Source: Acidobacteriota bacterium (GTDB taxonomy: Bacteria; Acidobacteriota; Vicinamibacteria; Vicinamibacterales; JAKQTR01). From it: a stretch of 64,000 nt of DNA. Below the pieces are notes generated by a model. It was not told the origin of the DNA, ran no database searches, and saw nothing but the letters and a program-made list of their open reading frames with translations. Numbering within the stretch: position 1 is the stretch's first letter; the number at the start of each line of letters is the position of its first letter. The translations under genes were made by a program, and so were the position numbers. Shown piece after piece: positions 19,140 to 26,911 of the stretch. The stretch is taken from positions 310,001 to 374,000 of the forward strand of contig JAKQTR010000041.1 in assembly GCA_029562975.1 (NCBI GenBank), in the 5' to 3' direction.

Positions 19140-19724
19140 TCAGGGCCGCTTCGATGGGGTGTCCCACCATTCGACGCTGAGGCGTTCGGGACGGCGGAGC
19201 AGGAGCCACCCGATCACCCCTGCGGCGGCGCCTGCTGCGATCGCGCCTGCCAGCGCCGCTGCCTGCGGCCGGCCTGCGAAGGCGGCGCGGGCCCACAGGT
19301 CCGCGGCGTGGATGAGGGCCCACAGGCCCGCGATGACCCACGCCGGGACGTCCACGAGTTCCACGCCGACGAGGACCGGGACGAGCGTGAGGATCTTCGA
19401 TCGCGGGAACAGCAGGAAATAGGCGGCCATCACGCCGGCTGCCGCGCCGGCGGCCGCGAGGCCCGGTGCAGGCGCCTCCCCGAGGCGCCACGCCGCCGCG
19501 AGGGCGGCCGCCGCGCCGGCGGCTACGAGCAGCGCGAAGCGGCCGTGGCCGAGTCGATCCTCGACGGTCCGCCCGAAGATCCAGCAGGCCAGCACCGTCG
19601 CGCACCAGGGGAGCCATCCCCGGCGGACCGCCGGCCACGCCAGCGCCGCCGCCATGGTGGCCGCGAGCGCGCGCGTCGCGGCCGGCCGCGTGCGCGTCGG
19701 CACGACATCGCGGATCGGGATCAT
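19140..19724 (-). CDS. Rhomboid-family membrane protein lacking catalytic residues
   Basis: A 194-aa protein that aligns by eye to small bacterial rhomboids: MIPIRDVVPTRTRPAATRAL at the N terminus, WIFGRTVEDRLGHGRF at 48-63 (the segment after helix 2), AAYFLLFPRSKILTLVPV at 100-117 and VPAWVIAGLWAL at 126-137. The residues that make rhomboids proteases are missing. HGGWLHLLGN is replaced by RRGWLPWCAT, so the oxyanion Asn is lost. GASGA is replaced by AAAGA, so the nucleophile Ser is lost. The AHxxG motif of the last helix is replaced by an Ala/Gly run, so the His is lost. The reading frame is intact with normal base composition, so this looks like a maintained pseudoprotease rather than a recent wreck. 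Confidence 0.7.
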   Translation of the reverse strand: MIPIRDVVPTRTRPAATRALAATMAAALAWPAVRRGWLPWCATVLACWIFGRTVEDRLGHGRFALLVAAGAAAALAAAWRLGEAPAPGLAAAGAAAGVMAAYFLLFPRSKILTLVPVLVGVELVDVPAWVIAGLWALIHAADLWARAAFAGRPQAAALAGAIAAGAAAGVIGWLLLRRPERLSVEWWDTPSKRP

Positions 19725-19734
19725 GCGCGCAGTA

Positions 19735-19740
19735 TATAAT
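19735..19740 (+). promoter_or_regulatory. TATAAT -10 element for the zinc-ribbon gene
   Basis: Perfect TATAAT 22 bp before the GTG at 19763, inside an AT-rich octamer between divergent genes. The overlapping TATACT on the opposite strand (19731-19736) could serve the pseudo-rhomboid gene starting at 19724. Confidence 0.5.
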
Positions 19741-19762
19741 CGTCGCTTCCGAGGGCCATGGC

Positions 19763-20044
19763 GTGATTTGCCGGCAGTGCGGCGCCGAGATCTCCGACAA
19801 GGCCATCGTCTGCTACCGCTGCGGGCAGGCGACGGCCGACACTGCGGCTTCCCGCGCGCCGGCCCGCCGTGCGGCGCGGCTCGGATGGGCCGAGGCGCTG
19901 ACGGGGCTGCTGGTGCTCATCGCGGCAGCCCTGCTCATGTCACGCGCGGCGGCCGGCCAGCTGCCCGCGCCCGTGTCCTACGCAGTGGCCGCGCTGGCGG
20001 CCATCGTGCTCATCTGGCGCATTGCCAGGCGCCGGCGGACATGA
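19763..20044 (+). CDS. Small zinc-ribbon membrane protein
   Basis: A 93-aa protein beginning at GTG with GAGGG eight bases upstream. Residues 2-22 form a zinc ribbon (ICRQCGAEISDKAIVCYRCG, two CxxC knuckles), followed by a basic linker and two transmembrane helices (GLLVLIAAALLM and SYAVAALAAIVLIWRIA). The zinc_ribbon_2-plus-membrane architecture is common in bacterial proteins of unknown role. The stop overlaps the next start by ATGA, so at least two genes are coupled. Confidence 0.7.
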   Translation: MICRQCGAEISDKAIVCYRCGQATADTAASRAPARRAARLGWAEALTGLLVLIAAALLMSRAAAGQLPAPVSYAVAALAAIVLIWRIARRRRT

Positions 20045-20367
20045 CCGCGGCCCGCCTCAGGCTGGAGGCCAGGCCCGGAGGCGCGCATCGCGACCGCGAT
20101 TCGGCCGAGAAGGCGCGTCCGAAGCAGGAGCGCGCGATCCCCGCGCCCATCCGGCAGGCGCTAATGCCTGGGGAGGAGCGCGAGGGCGCGTTCTTCAGCG
20201 CGGCCGGCGCACGCATCCCGCGTCGCGCCATCGGGTGCGGCTGCTTCGATGTTGTCGATCTCGGGGACGGGCGTTTCGGCGGGGCGCCGGCGTCGGGGCG
20301 GGACACGGCGGATGCGGCGCGGAACGGCGCCATGACCGAGCCCGTCCTGCGGCATGGGCGCGCCTAG
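20041..20367 (+). CDS. Hypothetical protein, 108 aa
   Basis: ATG overlaps the previous stop (ATGA) and the codons have high GC3 like neighbouring genes, which supports coding. The product is rich in Ala, Arg and Gly, with a central GCGCFDVVDLGDGRFGG segment, no membrane helix and no family I recognise. It overlaps the next gene by 14 bp. It may be a real but lineage-restricted protein or a chance open frame; other frames here look less protein-like. Confidence 0.4.
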   Translation: MTAARLRLEARPGGAHRDRDSAEKARPKQERAIPAPIRQALMPGEEREGAFFSAAGARIPRRAIGCGCFDVVDLGDGRFGGAPASGRDTADAARNGAMTEPVLRHGRA

Positions 20368-20689
20368 CCCCGGCGCGGGCGACGAGGCGCAGTGGCGGTC
20401 GCGCCGCCGCGCGGCGGCGGCCGCGTGGGCGGCGTTCGCGTTCGTCGTCTGGAACGTCGTCTTCGACGCCGCGGTCCTCGAGTCCGGGCGAGACTACCTG
20501 ACACGGCAGGCGCGGCATCAGCAGGGGCAGGGGCCCGCGGTGACCATCCCCCAGGTCATGGGCCGGGGCATCGCCCGCGGGGCCGCCCGGGCGACGGCGG
20601 CGGGCGGTGCGGTTGCCGCATGCGGGACGCTCGGCGTGTGGCTGGCCGGCCGACGGCGCCGGGCCCGCTCAGCGGGCGCGGCCGAGTAG
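20354..20689 (+). CDS. Small predicted membrane protein, 111 aa
   Basis: Two hydrophobic helices (AWAAFAFVVWNVVFDAAVL and AAGGAVAACGTLGVWLAG) flank a polar loop, RDYLTRQARHQQGQGPAVTI, with a basic tail. The composition is clearly protein-like although no function is known. It is the last gene of a three-gene overlapping run and its 3' end overlaps the convergent M28 peptidase by 21 bp. Confidence 0.6.
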   Translation: MGAPSPGAGDEAQWRSRRRAAAAAWAAFAFVVWNVVFDAAVLESGRDYLTRQARHQQGQGPAVTIPQVMGRGIARGAARATAAGGAVAACGTLGVWLAGRRRRARSAGAAE

Positions 20690-21598
20690 CCGCGCTTCGA
20701 TCTTCGGCAGGGCGGCCGCGAGCACCCGGCCCACAACCTCCATGCTCCTCGCGCTGACCTTGTCCAGCGTGTCGTCGGGCGTATGCCAGGCCGGGAAGTC
20801 CATGTCGATCAGGTTGACCGCCGGGACGCCCGCCTGAAGGAAAGCAATGTGATCGTCTTCGACGGAGATGGCGTCGGGGGCGAAGTGCGCGCCGAACCCC
20901 AGCGCCTTCGCCGACGACCAGATGATGTCGGTGAGCCACGCGGTCGAGTTCGACTCGCGCTTGATGAGCAGATCGCGGTCGCCGATCATGTCCACGAGGA
21001 TCATCGCCTTGATGCGCGCGAGGTCGCCGATGCGCGAGGCTTCCTGCACGTAATGGCGGCTGCCGTAGGTGTGGTCGTCGCCGAGGTACCAGTCGACGAA
21101 GGCCTCCTCTCCGTCGAAGAACACGAGTTCGATGGTGAGCGGGTTCCTGCGGGCCTTCAGCACGCGGGCCATCTCGATGAGGAACGCCGTGCTCGATCCG
21201 GCGTCGTTCGCGCCGACGAACCGGAACGTCTTGAACAGCTTGGTGTCGTAGTGGCCGCCGATGACGATGCGGTCGGCGCTCGCGCCGGCGACGGTGGCGC
21301 GGAGGTTCACCATTTTCACCGGCCCGATGGGCGTCTTCGCTTCGAACGCCTGCGCCGCGACCGGCACGCCGATGGCGGCCATCTGGGCCTCGATGTAGCG
21401 CCTGGTCTCGGCCGCCGCGGGCGAGCCCGGCGTCCTGGGGCCGATGCCGACGATGGCGCGGAGGTGCTCGAACGCCCTGCCCCCGTCGAAGGCAGGCGGG
21501 TCCGGCGCGGGCGCCGGCGCCGCGCACACGGAGGAGACGACCAGCGCGGACGCAAGCAGCGAGAGCCGTACAGCGGCGGTGAGGGAGCGCGTACGCAT
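20669..21598 (-). CDS. Secreted M28 peptidase, glutaminyl-peptide cyclotransferase-like
   Basis: 309 aa with a signal peptide ending near residue 26. Metal-ligand motifs follow the M28/QC order: GGHYDTKL, GANDAGSSTA, FFDGEEAF followed by a polar insert with WYLGDDHTYGSRHY, ILVDMIGDRDLLI and HTPDDTLDKV. The WYLGDDHTYGSRH and IGDRDL segments are characteristic of the glutaminyl cyclase branch, which forms N-terminal pyroglutamate with a single zinc. A true aminopeptidase activity is the alternative. A TATACT element 13 bp before the ATG (minus strand 21611-21616) could be its -10, implying a very short leader. Confidence 0.82.
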   Translation of the reverse strand: MRTRSLTAAVRLSLLASALVVSSVCAAPAPAPDPPAFDGGRAFEHLRAIVGIGPRTPGSPAAAETRRYIEAQMAAIGVPVAAQAFEAKTPIGPVKMVNLRATVAGASADRIVIGGHYDTKLFKTFRFVGANDAGSSTAFLIEMARVLKARRNPLTIELVFFDGEEAFVDWYLGDDHTYGSRHYVQEASRIGDLARIKAMILVDMIGDRDLLIKRESNSTAWLTDIIWSSAKALGFGAHFAPDAISVEDDHIAFLQAGVPAVNLIDMDFPAWHTPDDTLDKVSARSMEVVGRVLAAALPKIEARLLGRAR

Positions 21599-21857
21599 AG
21601 CGTGTCTTCAGTATACCTCCGACGCGCAGTCCTCCTTCCGCTCGGCTGGCGGTTGCGCGGGCTTGCGCGGCAATCCCCGCGGCTCGGCCCTCACGCGCCT
21701 CGTCGGTCCGAGCCGGAAGATCGATGTCATGATGCAGTTGCTCGCCAGGGACGCCGTGGGGGGACCGCCGCGGCCGCGGGATTGCTGCAGGCCAGCGTCG
21801 AGCGCAAGCGGGCCCGGGCGCGCCGCGCGCGGCCGCGACGCCCGCTGGAGGAGTGAC

Positions 21858-22364
21858 ATGACCGATTGCTCGTTGTACCTGGTGCGCCACGGCGCGGCGG
21901 CGGAACACGGGCCGTCGTATCCCAACGACGATCTCCGGCCCCTGACCGGGGAAGGCATCGAGCGGCTTCGGCTCGAGGCCGCCGGGCTGGCGGCACTCGA
22001 CGTCCGCCTCGACCGCATCCTGACGAGCCCCCTCGTGCGGGCCGTGCAGACCGCCGAAGTCCTGGCGGCCGGCGTCCGGTGCGCGGCGCCGCTTGTGACA
22101 GCCGAGGCGCTCAGGCCCGGCGGCCGCTTCGAGGCGCTCGTCGCGGAGCTGGCGCACACGCGCAGCGCCCGCTCGGTGGCGCTGGTCGGCCACCTGCCGT
22201 CGATCGGGCAGTTCGCTGCGGCGCTCATCGGCGCGACCCGAGCGCTGCCCTTCGACACAGGCGGCGTCTGCCGGATTGACGTGGCCTCGCTGCCGCCAGC
22301 GGCCGGCGCGGGGCGGCTGGTCTGGCACGCCCCTCCGCGGGCGCTGCGCGCGCTTGGGCGCTGA
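21858..22364 (+). CDS. sixA: Phosphohistidine phosphatase SixA-like
   Basis: A 168-aa histidine phosphatase. The nucleophile motif LVRHG (residues 8-12) and the second catalytic His in LVGHLPS (about 116) are present, with SPLVRAVQTAEVL carrying another conserved Arg. Length and lack of a mutase insert match SixA, which dephosphorylates phosphohistidine on HPt or PTS proteins. The ATG 21858 has an excellent GGAGGAG site four to five bases upstream; the open frame extends further 5' without coding character. It converges on glgC with a 21-bp gap. Physiological target unknown. Confidence 0.85.
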   Translation: MTDCSLYLVRHGAAAEHGPSYPNDDLRPLTGEGIERLRLEAAGLAALDVRLDRILTSPLVRAVQTAEVLAAGVRCAAPLVTAEALRPGGRFEALVAELAHTRSARSVALVGHLPSIGQFAAALIGATRALPFDTGGVCRIDVASLPPAAGAGRLVWHAPPRALRALGR

Positions 22365-22385
22365 GGCCGGCGCCGGGCTCTCCGC

Positions 22386-23654
22386 CTAGACGACGGTGCC
22401 GTCGGGCACCACGGCGCCCTTGGGCACGATGATGATGCCGCCGCGGATGAAGTAGTTGTCGCCGTCGGCGTCGACGAGCCCCCGCTCGTTCACCAGCCGC
22501 ACGCCGCGGCCGATCCGGGCGTTCTTGTCCACGATGACCCGATCCAGCACGGAGTCCGCGCCGATGCCGAGGGGCACCGACCGGTCGCCGGTCTCCTCCT
22601 CGTCGGTGCCGTAGAAATCGGCGCCCAGCAGCACGGACCGGCGGACGAGCGCGCCTTCGCCGATGCTGGTCCGGATCCCGACAATCGACGTCTCGATCCG
22701 GCAGCGGTTGATGTAGCAGCCCTCGGCGACCATCGAGTGGCTGACGCAGCTGTCGATGAAGCGCGAGGCGGTGAGGAAGCGGGGCCGCGTGAAGATCGGC
22801 CGCTTCGGGTCGTGGAACCGGAAGGGCGGGTGGTCCCGCGTGAGGAGCATGTTGGCTTCGTAGAAGGACTCGACCGTGCCGACGTCCGCCCAGTAGCCGT
22901 CGTAAAGGTACGCGTTCACCCGGTGCGTGCCGATGGCCGCGGGAATGATCTCGCGGCCGAAGTCCGTGGCGTTCGCCCGCTGCAGGAGGTCGAGCAGCAC
23001 GCGCCGCGAGAAGACGTAGATGCCCATCGACGCCACGAAGGGCTTGTCGTCGGAGTGCCCTGCGAATGACGAGCCCTCCGGGATGCTGCGTGCGATCTGG
23101 CCCAGCCGCGCGGCGTTCGGCTTTTCCTCGAACCCTGCGATCTGGCCGCCCTTGTCGAAGAGGAAGATCCCCATCTCCGAGGCCTCGCCCGGCACGACCG
23201 GCTGCGCGGCGATGGTGATGTCGGCGCTGCGGGCGACGTGCGAGTCGATGAGATCGGCGAAGTCCATCCGGTAGAGATGGTCGCCCGCGAGCACGAGGTA
23301 GTAGTCGGCGCGGTAGTCCTGGAAGTGCCGCGAGGCTTTGCGCACGGCGTCGGCCGTGCCCTGGAACCAGTGCGGGTTGTCGGGGGTCTGCTCGGCCGCG
23401 AGGATGTCCACGAAGCCGTTGGAGAACAGATCCATCCGGTACGTCTGGGAGATGTGCCGGTTGAGCGAGGCCGAGTTGAACTGCGTGAGGACGAACATCC
23501 TCCGCACCTCGGCATGCAGGCAGTTGCTGATGGGGATGTCGATGAGGCGGTACTTGCCGCCGATCGGCACCGCGGGCTTCGAGCGGACGAGCGTCAGCGG
23601 GAACAGGCGGTTCCCGCGGCCGCCCCCGAGGATGATGGCGAGGACGTCGTGCAT
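22386..23654 (-). CDS. glgC: Glucose-1-phosphate adenylyltransferase (ADP-glucose pyrophosphorylase)
   Basis: Makes ADP-glucose for glycogen synthesis. The N-terminal nucleotidyltransferase motif ILGGGRGNRLFPLT and KPAVPIGGKYRLIDIPISNC are present, followed by DHLYRMDFADLI, the glucose-1-P region, and a C-terminal left-handed beta-helix with IRTSIGEGALVRRSVLLGAD. About 422 aa from ATG 23654, the normal length; an upstream in-frame ATG at 23690 would add only Pro/Arg-rich residues. No glgA, glgB or glgP neighbour is in the window. Allosteric control by glycolytic intermediates is a family property. Confidence 0.95.
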   Translation of the reverse strand: MHDVLAIILGGGRGNRLFPLTLVRSKPAVPIGGKYRLIDIPISNCLHAEVRRMFVLTQFNSASLNRHISQTYRMDLFSNGFVDILAAEQTPDNPHWFQGTADAVRKASRHFQDYRADYYLVLAGDHLYRMDFADLIDSHVARSADITIAAQPVVPGEASEMGIFLFDKGGQIAGFEEKPNAARLGQIARSIPEGSSFAGHSDDKPFVASMGIYVFSRRVLLDLLQRANATDFGREIIPAAIGTHRVNAYLYDGYWADVGTVESFYEANMLLTRDHPPFRFHDPKRPIFTRPRFLTASRFIDSCVSHSMVAEGCYINRCRIETSIVGIRTSIGEGALVRRSVLLGADFYGTDEEETGDRSVPLGIGADSVLDRVIVDKNARIGRGVRLVNERGLVDADGDNYFIRGGIIIVPKGAVVPDGTVV

Positions 23655-24012
23655 GGGCACTAGGGTAGGCGAACGCGGCGTGCGCGGCAAGAGCCCCGGT
23701 CGCCCGCCGGGAACTCGCCTTTCGTGGGGGCGGGCTGGCGGTCAGGCCGACGGCAGCCGGCTTGGGCCCTCAGCGCCTCGGGCCGGCGGGGTGGCGGAGC
23801 CGGCACGGCCGCCCGGGATGCCCACGAGGCGCCTGCCGATCGAGGGGCGCAGCCTCTTCCTGCTCGGCCGCGCGCCCGACGAAGCCCCGGGGCACGCCGG
23901 GCAGTCCGACAGCGTCGGTTCTCAGGAGCGCGGCGGCCGGCTCGACAGGGCGCGGGCGGGTGGCGCAGCGGCGCGGCATCTGGCCCCAGGGCCGGGCCGG
24001 GACGGCCTTATC
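23655..24012. other. Intergenic region upstream of the phosphate cassette
   Basis: About 360 bp between divergent glgC and the DUF47 gene. I see no tRNA, rho-independent terminator or convincing protein frame. Open frames on the plus strand are Arg/Pro/Gly-rich with no motif and run into the DUF47 frame only by chance. The right end holds the promoter of the phosphate genes. Confidence 0.5.
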
Positions 24013-24021
24013 TGGTACAAT
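24013..24021 (+). promoter_or_regulatory. Extended -10 promoter of the DUF47-pit operon
   Basis: TGG followed by TACAAT, 31 bp before the GTG start at 24053. No PhoB-box-like 11-bp repeats were evident just upstream. Confidence 0.55.
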
Positions 24022-24052
24022 CGCCGGGTTTGCGGTCGCAAGGGAGGCCCGC

Positions 24053-24673
24053 GTGGCGCGATTTCGACTGATCCCGCGTGAGGAGAAGTTCTACGACGAC
24101 TTCCTGAACATGGCCGAGCACATCTGCTCGGCGGCCCGCCTGCTCGACCGGATGGTGGCGTCCAACCCGTCGGTGTCGCCGCTCAAGGACGAGATCCGGG
24201 ACCTCGAGCACCGGTGCGACTTCCTGACGCACGAGATCATCCAGCGCTTGCACCGCACGTTTGTGACGCCCATCGACCGCGAGGACATCCACGCTCTGGC
24301 CAAGGCGCTGGACGACGTCATGGACGCGATCGACGAGTCAGCGCAGCTGCTCGTCCAGTACAAGATCGTCGAGGTCGACGACGGCGCGCGCCAGTTCTGC
24401 CGCATCACGGTGGGCGCCACCGAGCAGATCCGCCTCGCGCTGCAGCACATGGAGAAACGCGAGAACGTGACCCCGTGCGTCGTCGAGATCAACAGGCTCG
24501 AGAACGAGGCCGATCGCCTGTACGAGGAGGTGATCACGCGCCTCTTCGAGAGCGCGCAGGACCCGATCGCCATCCTGAAGTGGAAAGAGATCTTCGACTA
24601 CCTCGAGGCAACGGTCGACTCCATCGAGGACGTCTCGGACGTCATCCAGGGAGTGGTCCTGAAGCACGCCTGA
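24053..24673 (+). CDS. DUF47 (PhoU-like) regulator of PiT phosphate transport
   Basis: 206-aa all-helical protein starting at GTG with GGAGG six bases upstream. The sequence FDYLEATVDSIEDVSDVIQG near the C terminus and LEHRCDFLTHEIIQRLHRTF in the middle are typical of the DUF47/YkaA family, distant relatives of PhoU that accompany low-affinity phosphate transporters and probably gate them. It lies seven bases upstream of the first pit gene, so the two are cotranscribed. Confidence 0.9.
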   Translation: MARFRLIPREEKFYDDFLNMAEHICSAARLLDRMVASNPSVSPLKDEIRDLEHRCDFLTHEIIQRLHRTFVTPIDREDIHALAKALDDVMDAIDESAQLLVQYKIVEVDDGARQFCRITVGATEQIRLALQHMEKRENVTPCVVEINRLENEADRLYEEVITRLFESAQDPIAILKWKEIFDYLEATVDSIEDVSDVIQGVVLKHA

Positions 24674-24680
24674 GACCGCC

Positions 24681-25682
24681 ATGGAGTTCGCCGTCGTCGC
24701 GCTCCTCATCGCGCTCGCCTTGGTCTTCGACTACATCAACGGCTTCCACGACGCCGCCAACTCCATCGCGACGGTCGTGTCCACGCGCGTGCTGTCGCCG
24801 GGAAAGGCCGTCATCTGGGCGGCGGCCTTCAACTTCATCGCGTTCTTCATCTTCGGCACGGCGGTGGCGAAGACGGTGGGCGCCGGCCTGATCGACCTCC
24901 GGGTCGTCACCTTCGGCGTGATCTTCGCGGGGCTGGCGGGCGCCATCACCTGGGACCTCATCACGTGGCACTTCGGCCTGCCCACGAGTTCCTCCCACGC
25001 GCTGATCGGCGGCTACGCCGGCGCCGCGATCGCCAAGGCCGGGTGGGGCGCGATCATCGCGTCGGGCTGGGCCAAGACGCTCCTGTTCATCGTGCTGTCG
25101 CCGGCGATCGGCCTCGCGGCGGGCCTCGCGCTGATGGTCGCGGTCTACTGGGTGTGCCAGGGCTTGACGCCCTCACGGATCGACCACTGGTTCCGGAAGC
25201 TCCAACTGGTGTCGGCGGCGCTCCTCTCCGTCAACCACGGCGCCAACGACGCGCAGAAGACGATGGGGATCATGGCCGGCGTGCTGGCGGCGGCGGGCTA
25301 CCTCGACAAGGCCCAGTTCGCGATCCCCACCTGGGTCGTCCTGTCCGCCTACACCGCGATCAGCCTCGGCACGCTGTCGGGAGGCTGGCGGATCATCCAC
25401 ACGACGGGGTCGCGCATCACGAAACTGGAGCCGGTTCACGGCTTCGCCGCCCAGACGGGCGCAGCCGGCGCCGTCTTCCTGGCGACGGCGCTGGGCGTGC
25501 CCGTGAGTACGACGCATGCCATCACCGGGGCCATCGTGGGCGTCGGCTCGACGCGGCGCCTGTCGGCCGTGCGCTGGGGCGTCGCCGGCCGGATCGTCTG
25601 GGCCTGGGTTTTCACCATTCCGGCCGCGGCAGCGGTTGCGGCGGGCGTGAGCCTGCTCCTGCGCGTCTTCGGGATCTGGTAG
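24681..25682 (+). CDS. pit: PiT-family inorganic phosphate transporter, copy 1
   Basis: 333-aa membrane permease with two inverted homologous halves. The PiT signatures are FDYINGFHDAANSIATVVST near the N terminus, the internal repeat NHGANDAQKTMGIM, and LPTSSSHALIGGYAG / VPVSTTHAITGAIVG in the two substrate loops. It takes up metal-phosphate complexes driven by the proton (or sodium) gradient. It follows DUF47 and is followed 111 bp later by a second, closely related copy with its own promoter. Near the 3' end the DNA is almost identical to copy 2. Confidence 0.93.
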   Translation: MEFAVVALLIALALVFDYINGFHDAANSIATVVSTRVLSPGKAVIWAAAFNFIAFFIFGTAVAKTVGAGLIDLRVVTFGVIFAGLAGAITWDLITWHFGLPTSSSHALIGGYAGAAIAKAGWGAIIASGWAKTLLFIVLSPAIGLAAGLALMVAVYWVCQGLTPSRIDHWFRKLQLVSAALLSVNHGANDAQKTMGIMAGVLAAAGYLDKAQFAIPTWVVLSAYTAISLGTLSGGWRIIHTTGSRITKLEPVHGFAAQTGAAGAVFLATALGVPVSTTHAITGAIVGVGSTRRLSAVRWGVAGRIVWAWVFTIPAAAAVAAGVSLLLRVFGIW

Positions 25683-25732
25683 CCCGGCGGCCGAGACGCC
25701 GCGCCGGCGTCGCACGGCATACCGGAGGCCCC

Positions 25733-25741
25733 TGGTACACT
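25733..25741 (+). promoter_or_regulatory. Extended -10 promoter for the second pit gene
   Basis: TGG followed by TACACT, 52 bp before the ATG at 25794. It suggests copy 2 can be expressed independently of copy 1. Confidence 0.45.
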
Positions 25742-25793
25742 CGACCCGTCGCGGCTCCGCCGCTTCGGCCCTTTCGGCTGCCGGGATCTGCCC

Positions 25794-26813
25794 ATGGAAC
25801 TCCCCGTCATCGTCGGAATCGTCCTCGTCGCGCTGATCTTCGACTACATCAACGGCTTCCACGACGCCGCCAACTCGATCGCGACCGTCGTCTCGACGCG
25901 GGTGCTGTCGCCGGGGCAGGCGGTCGTCTGGGCCGCGTTCTTCAACTTCATCGCCGCATTCGGGTTCGGTACCGCCGTCGCCAAGACGATCGGGTCGGGC
26001 ATGATCGATATCAGCCTGGTGACACCGGCCGTCATCTTCTCCGGCCTCTGCGGCGCCATCGCGTGGGACCTCATCACCTGGGTCCTCGGCCTCCCGACCA
26101 GCTCCTCGCACGCGCTGATCGGCGGGTACGCCGGGGCGGCGATTGCGACGGCGGGCTGGGCGGCTATTGTCCCGTCGGGCTGGACCAAGACGCTGGCGTT
26201 CATCGTCGTGTCGCCCCTCATCGGCCTGACCGCCGGTCTCGCGCTGATGGTCGGCGTCTACTGGATCTTCCGCGGCGCGACGCCGAGCCGCGTGGATCAC
26301 TGGTTCCGGAAGCTTCAGCTCGTGTCGGCGGCGCTCTTCAGCCTCAACCACGGCGCCAACGACGCGCAGAAGACCATGGGGATCATCGCCGGGCTGCTCT
26401 TCTCGGTCCCGGCGCTCCGCCACCTGGTGAGCGATGCGGCGGGGAACATGTTCATCCCCTTCTGGATCGTGCTGCTGGCCCATACCGCCATCGGGCTGGG
26501 GACCCTCTCGGGCGGCTGGCGCATCATCCATACGATGGGAGCGCGGATCACCAAGCTCGAGCCTGTCCACGGCTTCGCGGCGGAAACGGGCGCCGCGGGG
26601 GCCGTGTTCCTGGCCACGACGCTCGGGATTCCCGTGAGCACGACGCACGCCATCACCGGGGCCATCGTGGGCGTCGGCTCGACGCGGCGCCTCTCGGCCG
26701 TGCGCTGGGGCGTGGCCGGCCGGATCGTCTGGGCCTGGCTCCTCACGATCCCTGCGGCCGCCATGCTCGGGATGGCCACGCAGCGGGCCCTCGGGGTCTT
26801 CGGCGTCCGGTAG
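25794..26813 (+). CDS. pit: PiT-family inorganic phosphate transporter, copy 2
   Basis: 339 aa, with all the motifs of copy 1 (FDYINGFHDAANS, LPTSSSHALIGG, NHGANDAQKTMG, IPVSTTHAITGA). It differs mainly in the central loop, where copy 2 has LLFSVPALRHLVSDAAGNMF in place of the shorter copy 1 segment. The remaining parts are so alike at DNA level that recent duplication or gene conversion is likely. The pair may differ in metal preference or affinity, but nothing in the sequence settles this. Confidence 0.93.
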   Translation: MELPVIVGIVLVALIFDYINGFHDAANSIATVVSTRVLSPGQAVVWAAFFNFIAAFGFGTAVAKTIGSGMIDISLVTPAVIFSGLCGAIAWDLITWVLGLPTSSSHALIGGYAGAAIATAGWAAIVPSGWTKTLAFIVVSPLIGLTAGLALMVGVYWIFRGATPSRVDHWFRKLQLVSAALFSLNHGANDAQKTMGIIAGLLFSVPALRHLVSDAAGNMFIPFWIVLLAHTAIGLGTLSGGWRIIHTMGARITKLEPVHGFAAETGAAGAVFLATTLGIPVSTTHAITGAIVGVGSTRRLSAVRWGVAGRIVWAWLLTIPAAAMLGMATQRALGVFGVR

Positions 26814-26884
26814 CACGCTCGAGGCGTGCTCTGGCCGCCGGCCGCCGCGCCGGCGGGTCACCCGACGATCGGGCCGCTCCCGCG

Positions 26885-26893
26885 TGATACCCT
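26885..26893 (+). promoter_or_regulatory. Extended -10 promoter for the GT-C gene at 26.9 kb
   Basis: TGA followed by TACCCT, 18 bp before the ATG at 26912; the same layout (TGN plus TANNNT) as at the other promoters in this window. Confidence 0.35.
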
Positions 26894-26911
26894 CGGACTG
26901 GTCATTCCGAG

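Noticed and set aside
23770-23979. Short frames in the glgC-DUF47 gap
   Set aside because: Arg/Pro-rich, no ribosome site, no helices or motifs.
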